From positions 1-6,062 of the forward strand of contig CAMOVS010000089.1 in NCBI GenBank assembly GCA_946627575.1: a stretch of 6,062 nt of DNA, in the 5' to 3' direction. The DNA comes from an uncultured Lachnospiraceae bacterium. GTDB lineage: Bacteria; Bacillota; Clostridia; Lachnospirales; Lachnospiraceae. Each line of letters opens with the position of its first letter. Positions within the stretch are counted from its first letter, which is position 1. A program made the position numbers and the translations under genes. Positions 1 to 5,580 of the stretch are shown one piece after another. The notes under the pieces are model-generated. The model was not told where the DNA came from. It did no database searches and saw nothing but the letters and a program-made list of their open reading frames with translations.

Positions 1-2
1 TT

Positions 3-1712
3 ATATCCAACAGCGTCAGAGGAGCTTCCATAGCGCTTGTTCTGTTTACGGCAGCCTTTGGCATATTAAATTATGAGCTGACCGTCTTTCGGAATATGAG
101 CTTTATCGCATCTGACATCTATTCCGCCGGGACAGCCCTGGTTGTGGCCAATACTTATGAGGTGCAGGTTGATGTGGAGACGGCAGAGCTGATTATTCTG
201 ACCCTCTTCCTGTGTGCTCTTTTACTCAAACTGCGGAGAAGGCCCCTTTTTAAGAGAAGGGGAAGGCTGATCTATCTAGGGCTATGTATCTGTCTTGGCT
301 TCGCCTTTTGCAACGCCTACGTATTCAGCAGTATGCTGGAGAAGGCGGGGGTGGACTTCAGAGTCTACCGGCCTCAATTCAAATACCGCTACTATGGGAC
401 GCTGCTTACTACAGCCCGAACTTTTGGTTATCTTCATGTCAGGGAACCGGAAGACTATACTATCGATGCTGTTGAAGCGGCCATGTCAGGATCCGGAGTC
501 CTCTCAGAGGATCGGACGGGCCAGGAAAATAAAACAGGAAAGGCCGGGAAAAAGCCTAATATCATATGCATTATGAACGAATCTTTCTCGGATCCTGCTT
601 CTTTAGGTGATCTGAGCTTGTCTCAGGATTACATGCCATATTTCCGATCCCTGAAGGAGAATACGATCAGAGGGTCTACCTACAGTTCTGTCTTCGGAGG
701 CAATACGGCCAATTCCGAGTTCGAGTTCCTGACGGGGAATAGCATGGCTTTTCTTCCGGATAATTCGGTTCCTTACCAGCTTTTTCTGCGCAAGGACATC
801 CCCGGCCTGATATCCACCCTTAAGGCGCAGGGGTATGGCAAGGCTTTGGCTCTTCATCCCTATTACGAGACCGGTTACAGCCGATACAAGATCTATCCCC
901 TGATGGGTTTTGATCACTTTTATACCTCGGAGGACTTCTCAGTCTTCGCCAACACGGTGAATTACCATATTACTGACGAAGAGGATTATCAGAAGATTAT
1001 CGACCTCTATCAAGCCAGGGATCCTGCAGATGGTCCTTTCCTTATCTTCAATGTAACCATGCAGAATCACGGAAGCTATAGCGGGAGTACTGCGGAGACC
1101 GGTGATGCAGTCAGGCTGACCGGCGAGTATGCCCGATTCAAAAAGGCAGAAGAGTTCCTGAATATGATGAAAATGTCGGACGATGCCCTTAAAGGGCTGG
1201 TGAATTACTTTAAAAAGGTGGATGAGCCGACAGTCATTCTTTTCTTCGGGGACCATATGGCTGACCTTGATGATGGATTCTATGATACCCTGATGGGAAA
1301 GCCCATGGATGAATTGGAGGGAGAGGAGCTGGAGGAGCTCTACAGGATTCCTTTTCTGATCTGGGCCAATTACGATATAGAAGAGAGGGAAATAGAAAGG
1401 ACCAGTAATAATTATCTAAGCACTTACCTGGCCGATGCAGCCGGTTTCCAAAGAACTCCCTACCTCTCTTTTCTCACGGATCTGAGGGAAGAGATCCCGG
1501 CCATCAATGCCCTGGGATATTGGGACCGGGATGGGAATTATTATGAGAATGATGACCGGTCCTCCCCTTACTATGATAAGATTCATCAATACCATCTGAT
1601 TGAATATAATAATCTCTTTGGCGGCAATGACCGGAAGAGTAACTATTTTTACCTGGATCGAGATCATGAATCAGGAGAAGAAAAAAGCAGTGAGTCAACT
1701 ATAGATTATTGA
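3..1712 (+). CDS. LTA synthase-family (LtaS/MdoB-like) phosphoglycerol transferase, 5'-truncated by window edge
   Basis: Membrane enzyme of the alkaline-phosphatase/sulfatase superfamily; relatives move glycerol-phosphate from phosphatidylglycerol onto cell-envelope polymers at the outer membrane face. The frame stays open from base 3 with sensible membrane-protein sequence, so ATG 96 is internal; 569 codons are visible and the N-terminal membrane helices are missing. Counting from ATG 96, hydrophobic helices lie at about 31-46 and 57-77, then a charged linker (about 131-153), then the extracellular catalytic domain. Motifs match LtaS: NESFSD with metal ligand E162, NTANSEF with the presumed nucleophile T204 (codon 705-707), MQNH with H325, and GDH with D386/H387. 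The C-terminal tail is acidic and serine-rich. By analogy with S. aureus LtaS (E255, T300, D475, H476) the active site is intact. The family is confident. The polymer made is unknown, since paralogues include LTA primases and synthases of other glycerol-phosphate polymers. Confidence 0.9.
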   Translation: MSNSVRGASIALVLFTAAFGILNYELTVFRNMSFIASDIYSAGTALVVANTYEVQVDVETAELIILTLFLCALLLKLRRRPLFKRRGRLIYLGLCICLGFAFCNAYVFSSMLEKAGVDFRVYRPQFKYRYYGTLLTTARTFGYLHVREPEDYTIDAVEAAMSGSGVLSEDRTGQENKTGKAGKKPNIICIMNESFSDPASLGDLSLSQDYMPYFRSLKENTIRGSTYSSVFGGNTANSEFEFLTGNSMAFLPDNSVPYQLFLRKDIPGLISTLKAQGYGKALALHPYYETGYSRYKIYPLMGFDHFYTSEDFSVFANTVNYHITDEEDYQKIIDLYQARDPADGPFLIFNVTMQNHGSYSGSTAETGDAVRLTGEYARFKKAEEFLNMMKMSDDALKGLVNYFKKVDEPTVILFFGDHMADLDDGFYDTLMGKPMDELEGEELEELYRIPFLIWANYDIEEREIERTSNNYLSTYLADAAGFQRTPYLSFLTDLREEIPAINALGYWDRDGNYYENDDRSSPYYDKIHQYHLIEYNNLFGGNDRKSNYFYLDRDHESGEEKSSESTIDY

Positions 1713-1724
1713 TAGTAATGGTGC

Positions 1725-1766
1725 CGATTACGTCCGTGCAAGCAGACCGGCACGGGAACGGAATCG
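1725..1766 (+). other. Imperfect stem-loop in the thrS leader
   Basis: A 42-nt segment in the 109-nt gap before thrS folds as CGATT (1725-1729) with AATCG (1762-1766), an A/G mismatch, CGT (1731-1733) with ACG (1758-1760), a 2-nt bulge, and CCGTGC (1734-1739) with GCACGG (1750-1755), leaving a 10-nt loop. That is 14 base pairs. No T-run follows, so it is not a typical terminator. No T-box is visible: the gap is too short and the conserved T-box bulge sequence is absent. It could be a leader control element, a processing site or chance. The rest of the gap, apart from the ribosome binding site, is A-rich and featureless. Confidence 0.4.
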
Positions 1767-1806
1767 AGCATCCGGACGGTTATGTCAATATAAAAATAAA
1801 ACTAAT

Positions 1807-1813
1807 AAAGGAG
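1807..1813 (+). promoter_or_regulatory. Ribosome binding site of thrS
   Basis: AAAGGAG, 8 nt before ATG 1822. It is a near-perfect anti-16S match and supports that start. Confidence 0.85.
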
Positions 1814-1821
1814 CGAATATA

Positions 1822-3858
1822 ATGATTATCACATTAAAAGACGGATCAAGAAAAGAATATGACCAGCCTATGTCAGTCCTGGATATCGCCAGGGATATCA
1901 GTGAAGGTTTGGCCCGGAATGCCTGCGCAGGTCAGATTGATGAGAAGACAGTAGATCTACGAACAATAGTAGACAAGGACTGCAGCCTTAACATCTTTAC
2001 CTTTAATGATGATGAAGGTAAACTGGCTTTCCGCCACACCACATCCCATGTGCTGGCCCAGGCTGTTATGCGCCTCTTTCCGGAAGCCAAGTATACCATC
2101 GGCCCGGCTATCGAAGATGGATTCTATTATGATTTCGATGTCCGTCCCCTAACTCGCGAGGACCTGGATGCCATCGAAAAAGAGATGAAGAAGATCATCA
2201 AGGAGAACCCGGCCATCGAGCGCTTTGAACTGCCCAGAGAAGAAGCTATCGCTCTCATGAAGGAGAAAGACCAGCCCTATAAAGTTGAACTGATTGAAGA
2301 CCTGCCGGAGGATGCCGTAATTAGCTTCTACAAGCAGGGAGATTTCACGGATCTCTGCGCCGGCCCCCACCTCATGAACCTCAAGCCTATCAAGGCCTTT
2401 AAGCTGACCTCTTCTTCCGGAGCCTATTGGCGGGGAGATGAGCACAACAAGATGCTGACCAGAATCTATGGCACATCTTACACCAAGAAGGCTGATCTGG
2501 AAGAGAGACTGAAATACCTGGAGGAGATCCGTCTTCGTGATCACAATAAACTGGGCCGGGAAATGGATCTTTTTACCACGGTAGATGTCATTGGTCAGGG
2601 TCTGCCCCTCTTCATGCCTAAGGGAACCAAGATGATCCAGAAGCTTCAGCGCTGGATCGAAGACCTGGAAGACTATGAGTGGGGCTATGTCCGGACACGG
2701 ACGCCTATGATGGCCAAGTCCACACTCTATAAAATTTCTGATCACTGGTACCATTACAAGGATGGAATGTTCGTCTTTGGATATGATACCAAGGAAGAAC
2801 TGGAGAATGCCGAGGAAGCAGCCAGGGAGATTCATGGTGTCCAGGATCTGGCCATGATTGAAAATGATGCTGACAGCAATGCCTACGCTCTTAGGCCTAT
2901 GACCTGCCCCTTCCAGTACTATGTCTACAAAGCCCGCCAGAAGAGCTACCGTGACCTTCCCTACCGTATGTCGGAGACTTCTACCATCTTCCGTAATGAG
3001 GATTCGGGAGAGATGCACGGTCTGACCCGAGTCCGCCAGTTTACCATCTCTGAGGGCCACCTGGTATGTACCCCCGAGCAGGTCAGCGAAGAATTCAAGG
3101 GATGTGTCAGACTGGCAAAATATTGCCTGACCACCCTGGGGCTGGAAGAAGATGTAACCTACCGCATGTCCAAATGGGATCCCAATAATTCGGAAAAATA
3201 CCTGGGTACTGAAGAAGAGTGGAACAAGGTTCAGGATGCCATGAGGGTGATCCTTGATGAGATCGGGCTGGATTATGTGGAAGCCGACGGAGAAGCTGCC
3301 TTCTACGGACCTAAGCTGGATATTCAGGCAAAGAATGTCTATGGCAAGGAAGATACCATGATTACCATTCAGCTGGATATGTTCCTGGCCGAGCGTTATG
3401 ACATGTACTACATCGACCGGGACGGTGAGAAGAAACGACCCTACATCATCCACAGAACATCTATGGGCTGCTATGAGAGGACATTGGCATGGCTTATCGA
3501 AAAGTATGCCGGCAAGTTCCCCACCTGGCTCTGCCCGGAGCAGGTCCGCATCCTGCCCATCTCCGAGAAATTCTTTGACTATGCCGATCAGGTATATGCC
3601 CAGCTTCGTAAAAATGGCGTAGATGTAACGGTCGACAAGCGTGCAGAAAAGATCGGATACAAGATCCGCGAAGCACGAATGGACAAGCTCCCCTACATGC
3701 TGATCGTCGGCGCCCAGGAAGAACAGAACCATACAGTAGCCGTAAGAAGCCGTTTTGCCGGGGATGAAGGGCCCAAGTCCCTGGATGTATTTATCAATGA
3801 TATATGTGAAGAGATCCGGACCAAAGCCATCCGTCAGGAAGAGCCGGACAAGAAATAA
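1822..3858 (+). CDS. thrS: Threonine--tRNA ligase (ThrRS), divergent core
   Basis: Cytoplasmic class II aminoacyl-tRNA synthetase that charges tRNA-Thr and hydrolyses mischarged Ser-tRNA-Thr. It has 678 residues against 642 in E. coli. Domains in order: TGS (about 1-60); editing domain with HxxxH (H72, H76) and CxxxH (C179, H183); catalytic core (about 245-560); anticodon-binding domain (about 570-665). The zinc ligands are C362, H413 and H544. Motif 2 contains FRNE (390-393), and ER (552-553) sits in the motif 3 region. The core is unusual. The normal MNCPGH block reads MTCPFQ, the block around the second zinc ligand reads ISEGHL instead of the usual DDAHIF type, and about 30 extra residues (roughly 318-352) precede the first zinc ligand. 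The start is fixed by AAAGGAG at 8 nt spacing. No clear terminator follows the stop. It may be co-transcribed with the LtaS-like gene 109 nt upstream, as no convincing promoter lies between them. Confidence 0.97.
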   Translation: MIITLKDGSRKEYDQPMSVLDIARDISEGLARNACAGQIDEKTVDLRTIVDKDCSLNIFTFNDDEGKLAFRHTTSHVLAQAVMRLFPEAKYTIGPAIEDGFYYDFDVRPLTREDLDAIEKEMKKIIKENPAIERFELPREEAIALMKEKDQPYKVELIEDLPEDAVISFYKQGDFTDLCAGPHLMNLKPIKAFKLTSSSGAYWRGDEHNKMLTRIYGTSYTKKADLEERLKYLEEIRLRDHNKLGREMDLFTTVDVIGQGLPLFMPKGTKMIQKLQRWIEDLEDYEWGYVRTRTPMMAKSTLYKISDHWYHYKDGMFVFGYDTKEELENAEEAAREIHGVQDLAMIENDADSNAYALRPMTCPFQYYVYKARQKSYRDLPYRMSETSTIFRNEDSGEMHGLTRVRQFTISEGHLVCTPEQVSEEFKGCVRLAKYCLTTLGLEEDVTYRMSKWDPNNSEKYLGTEEEWNKVQDAMRVILDEIGLDYVEADGEAAFYGPKLDIQAKNVYGKEDTMITIQLDMFLAERYDMYYIDRDGEKKRPYIIHRTSMGCYERTLAWLIEKYAGKFPTWLCPEQVRILPISEKFFDYADQVYAQLRKNGVDVTVDKRAEKIGYKIREARMDKLPYMLIVGAQEEQNHTVAVRSRFAGDEGPKSLDVFINDICEEIRTKAIRQEEPDKK

Positions 3859-3988
3859 GGTCGAGACAAGCAGCGGCAGGCGGACGGCTCCGATCCATTG
3901 ACCCGGCTGTGATATGAGTTCGGTTTGCAAATGGTAAACAGTGATAAGAAATCTGCACAATAACTGCCAACTAATACCATGAAATGTT

Positions 3989-4016
3989 CAATTTTTTCAC
4001 AGAAGGGAAAAAATTG
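3989..4016. promoter_or_regulatory. Candidate operator: perfect 10-bp inverted repeat upstream of the shell-gene promoter
   Basis: CAATTTTTTC (3989-3998) and GAAAAAATTG (4007-4016) are exact reverse complements separated by 8 nt. The repeat ends 3 nt before the extended -10 (4020-4028) and covers the place where a -35 box would lie. That geometry suits a regulator site. The AT-only character makes chance or a weak bidirectional terminator for thrS possible alternatives. Confidence 0.45.
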
Positions 4017-4019
4017 TTG

Positions 4020-4028
4020 TGCTATAAT
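4020..4028 (+). promoter_or_regulatory. Extended -10 promoter of the shell-protein gene
   Basis: TGCTATAAT is a perfect TGn plus TATAAT extended -10. No good -35 is present at 17 bp spacing (the sequence there is CAGAAG), as extended -10 promoters allow. Transcription would start near 4035, giving a leader of about 84 nt before ATG 4119. Confidence 0.7.
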
Positions 4029-4041
4029 AATGATGGATGAG

Positions 4042-4060
4042 TTCCTGTGCTTATCAGGAA
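4042..4060 (+). other. 5' leader stem-loop of the shell-protein gene
   Basis: TTCCTG (4042-4047) pairs with CAGGAA (4055-4060) around a 7-nt loop, just inside the predicted transcript start. An alternative pairing, CTGTGC (4045-4050) with GCACAG (4081-4086), would exclude it. This is either a stabilising 5' hairpin or part of a switching leader. It does not resemble the known EutV antiterminator hairpins or a cobalamin riboswitch. Confidence 0.35.
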
Positions 4061-4103
4061 GTATTGTTGGGAAGTTAACTGCACAGATAGCAGATTATCA
4101 TGT

Positions 4104-4110
4104 AAAGGAG
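4104..4110 (+). promoter_or_regulatory. Ribosome binding site of the shell-protein gene
   Basis: AAAGGAG ends 8 nt before ATG 4119. This decides the start: a GTG at 4047 lies in the same frame but has no Shine-Dalgarno sequence, and it would add 24 residues absent from EutS/PduU. Confidence 0.85.
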
Positions 4111-4118
4111 CGGATGAG

Positions 4119-4502
4119 ATGGATATCAGAGAATTATTACCGAAGGATACAGAAGGAAGATTGAGAATTATCCAGGAGACAGTTCCCGGAAGACAGATTA
4201 CACTGGCGCATGTTATCACCAGCCCTAAGCCTATTGTTTATCGTAAGCTGGGTCTGAATCCGGATATCGATTTTGAGCGTTCTGCGATCGGTATCATTAC
4301 TGTAACACCGAGTGAGTCGGCTGTAATCGGTGCCGATATCTCCATCAAGAGCGGTGATGTTTATCTGGGATTCGTAGACCGTTTCAGTGGAACTCTGATT
4401 CTTACAGGAAGAATTTCTGCTGTGGAATCTGCTGTTAAGGCAGTCATCCATTATTTCCAGACAGAGCTTGGATATGCAACCTGTCCGGTAACAAAGAAAT
4501 AA
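4119..4502 (+). CDS. BMC shell protein, EutS/PduU family
   Basis: A 127-residue protein of the circularly permuted BMC-domain family whose hexamers tile the facets of microcompartments such as the ethanolamine (Eut) and propanediol (Pdu) types. An N-terminal segment of about 12 residues with no obvious counterpart is followed by RIIQE-VPG-QITLAH (about 16-31). In EutS and PduU this segment forms the strand of the central beta-barrel plug. Then come SAIGI-T-TPSESA (55-68), the GFVDRFSG block (84-91) and TGRISAVESA (96-105), all hallmark blocks. From memory the KLGL, TPSE and TG-SAVE features sit slightly nearer PduU (about 116 aa) than EutS (about 111 aa), so no gene symbol is given. The gene has its own extended -10 promoter, candidate operator and terminator. 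Neighbours are thrS and ung, and no Eut/Pdu enzyme or second shell gene is visible. It may be a satellite or solo shell gene. Family is confident, role unknown. Confidence 0.92.
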   Translation: MDIRELLPKDTEGRLRIIQETVPGRQITLAHVITSPKPIVYRKLGLNPDIDFERSAIGIITVTPSESAVIGADISIKSGDVYLGFVDRFSGTLILTGRISAVESAVKAVIHYFQTELGYATCPVTKK

Positions 4503-4542
4503 TCGGTCGGCATCGCCGGAAGATAACTAAGTATTTTCCTTT

Positions 4543-4575
4543 CCCCCATCTGTTATGCAGGTGGGGGATTGTTCT
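4543..4575 (+). terminator. Rho-independent terminator after the shell-protein gene
   Basis: CCCCCATCTG (4543-4552) and CAGGTGGGGG (4558-4567) form a 10-bp stem with one T/G wobble around the loop TTATG. An imperfect T-rich tail (ATTGTTCT) follows. The weak T-run suggests incomplete termination, which would allow read-through into ung. Confidence 0.75.
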
Positions 4576-4602
4576 ATGACCATAGAATAGCTATTGACCA
4601 GG
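4572..4602. promoter_or_regulatory. Clustered dyads and a direct repeat in the ung upstream region
   Basis: TTCTATGACCATAGAA (4572-4587) has 7-bp inverted arms with a 2-nt centre. AATAGCTATT (4586-4595) is a perfect 10-bp palindrome touching it. CTATGACCA (4574-4582) recurs as CTATTGACCA (4591-4600). The cluster lies directly before the ung ribosome binding site. No convincing promoter accompanies it, so a regulator site is only a suggestion. Confidence 0.3.
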
Positions 4603-4615
4603 AAAGGGAGATAAT

Positions 4616-5305
4616 ATGAGTGCCATTAGTGGAGATTGGGCCATAGCCCTCCGGGAGGAATATAGAAAACCATATTATAAAGAACTTTACATGAAGTTGT
4701 TGGATGAGTATAAACACTATCAGATCTTTCCTCCATCCGATGAGATATTCAATGCCTTCCACCTGACTCCCCTCAAGGAAGTTAAGGTCGTTATCCTGGG
4801 ACAGGATCCTTATCATAACGATGGTCAGGCCCATGGGCTATGCTTCTCCGTCAAGCCCGAGGTGGAAACACCGCCATCTCTTGTTAATATTTATAAAGAG
4901 CTTCATGATGATCTGGGCTGCTATATCCCGGATAATGGCTATCTGACCAAGTGGGCCAGACAGGGTGTTCTCCTTCTCAATACAGTCCTAACCGTTCGGG
5001 CTCACCAGCCCAACTCCCACAAGGACATAGGCTGGGAAGAGTTTACGGATGCCGCCATACGGATTCTGGACAAGGAAGATCGTCCTATTGTCTTTATGCT
5101 CTGGGGAGGTCCCGCCAGGCGAAAAAAATCTATGCTAAGCAATTCCCGCCATCTGATCCTGGAGGCTCCGCACCCCAGCCCCCTGTCTGCTTACAGAGGA
5201 TTCTTCGGCTGTCATCATTTCAGCCAGGCCAATGAATTTCTCAGCTTCCACCGGATCGAACCCATAGACTGGCAGATTGAGAACCTGCATAGTCAGCCGC
5301 AATAA
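4616..5305 (+). CDS. ung: Uracil-DNA glycosylase, family 1
   Basis: Removes uracil from DNA, starting base excision repair of deaminated cytosine or misincorporated dUMP. It has 229 residues, the same length as E. coli Ung. All family 1 motifs are present: the catalytic water-activating motif GQDPYH (62-67, catalytic D64); F77 in LCFSV, which stacks on uracil; N122 in LLLN, for uracil recognition; and the HPSPLS loop (186-191, catalytic H186) followed by the minor-groove loop region. Start ATG 4616 is preceded by GGAAAGGGAG (4601-4610), 5 nt away. The gene lies between two terminators. The first is imperfect and no good promoter is visible in the gap, so expression may depend partly on read-through from the shell-protein gene. 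Nothing suggests damage or transfer. Confidence 0.97.
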   Translation: MSAISGDWAIALREEYRKPYYKELYMKLLDEYKHYQIFPPSDEIFNAFHLTPLKEVKVVILGQDPYHNDGQAHGLCFSVKPEVETPPSLVNIYKELHDDLGCYIPDNGYLTKWARQGVLLLNTVLTVRAHQPNSHKDIGWEEFTDAAIRILDKEDRPIVFMLWGGPARRKKSMLSNSRHLILEAPHPSPLSAYRGFFGCHHFSQANEFLSFHRIEPIDWQIENLHSQPQ

Positions 5306-5359
5306 GCCCGAACAGAATCATATAGTTCTAATTGCAGATTTCCCTAAGAATTCATAAGA

Positions 5360-5400
5360 CAGGTCCGGAAGAGACAGATTCTCTGCCGGACCTGCTTTTT
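5360..5400 (+). terminator. Rho-independent terminator after ung
   Basis: CAGGTCCGG (5360-5368) pairs perfectly with CCGGACCTG (5386-5394). The stem continues past an A/G mismatch with AGAGA (5370-5374) and TCTCT (5380-5384) around a 5-nt loop. CTTTTT follows (5395-5400). This is a textbook strong terminator, separating ung from the downstream GTPase gene. Confidence 0.92.
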
Positions 5401-5497
5401 CTGCGCTTATTCAAGATGCCGCGATGACCCTAAGCAATGAATTGGTCTGAGATCCCGGGACTCCGGCATGCTGAGTAGGAGAGACTGAAGTGAAAAC
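5401..5497. other. Intergenic stretch between ung terminator and GTPase promoter
   Basis: No gene is seen here. The only structure is nested short inverted repeats: ATGCCG (5416-5421) with CGGCAT (5464-5469), enclosing GACC (5426-5429) with GGTC (5444-5447), plus the palindrome TCCCGGGA (5453-5460). These arms are short and may be chance. The stretch lies upstream of the predicted promoter, so it would not be part of the GTPase leader. Confidence 0.3.
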
Positions 5498-5526
5498 TTG
5501 CTTTTTATATTTGAATCATGTATTAT
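5498..5526 (+). promoter_or_regulatory. Promoter of the COG0523 GTPase gene
   Basis: TTGCTT (5498-5503) and TATTAT (5521-5526) are separated by exactly 17 bp, a good vegetative-type promoter. Transcription would start near 5533, giving a leader of about 48 nt. ATATTTGAA occurs both in the spacer (5507-5515) and in the leader (5548-5556), and CAAATATTTG (5545-5554) is a perfect palindrome. No recognisable Zur box is seen. Confidence 0.7.
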
Positions 5527-5566
5527 AAGAGATTGATGTCAGCACAAATATTTGAAGCAGATATAG

Positions 5567-5572
5567 AAAGGA
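5567..5572 (+). promoter_or_regulatory. Ribosome binding site of the COG0523 GTPase gene
   Basis: AAAGGA ends 8 nt before ATG 5581. In-frame ATGs at 5572, 5536 and 5518 are less likely: the first overlaps this site, the second would have a leader of only a few nt, and the third lies upstream of the predicted transcript start. Confidence 0.75.
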
Positions 5573-5580
5573 TGAAAACC

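Noticed and set aside
96..98. ATG 96 as the true start of the LtaS-like gene
   Set aside because: The same frame is open to the window edge and encodes plausible family sequence (hydrophobic stretch, then NYELTVFRN) before this codon. No ribosome binding site precedes it.
1789..1794. TATAAA as a -10 box for thrS
   Set aside because: No acceptable -35 lies 16-18 bp upstream (the sequence there is GAGCAT), and the area is generally A-rich.
1713..1821. T-box riboswitch before thrS
   Set aside because: The gap is only 109 nt, lacks the conserved T-box sequence, and has no terminator with a T-run.
3859..3909. Terminator directly after thrS
   Set aside because: Only 4-bp stems such as CGGA/TCCG (3881-3884 with 3889-3892) can be drawn, and no T-run follows.
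2149..3960. Long open frame of about 600 codons on the - strand opposite thrS
   Set aside because: It lies almost wholly antisense to the certain thrS gene, begins at a TTG without a clear ribosome binding site, and its translation matches no family I recognise. Long antisense frames are common opposite codon-biased genes.
3979..4164. Small open frame of 61 codons before the shell gene
   Set aside because: It spans the promoter, leader and start of the shell gene in another frame, has no ribosome binding site, and encodes no recognisable protein.
4569..4597. TTGTTC and TATTGA at 17 bp spacing as an ung promoter
   Set aside because: Each box has only about three of six consensus bases, and the start point would fall inside the ribosome binding site.
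5424..5450. Tiny leader peptide frame (ATG 5424, eight codons)
   Set aside because: It has no ribosome binding site and lies upstream of the predicted GTPase promoter, so it is unlikely to be in a transcript.
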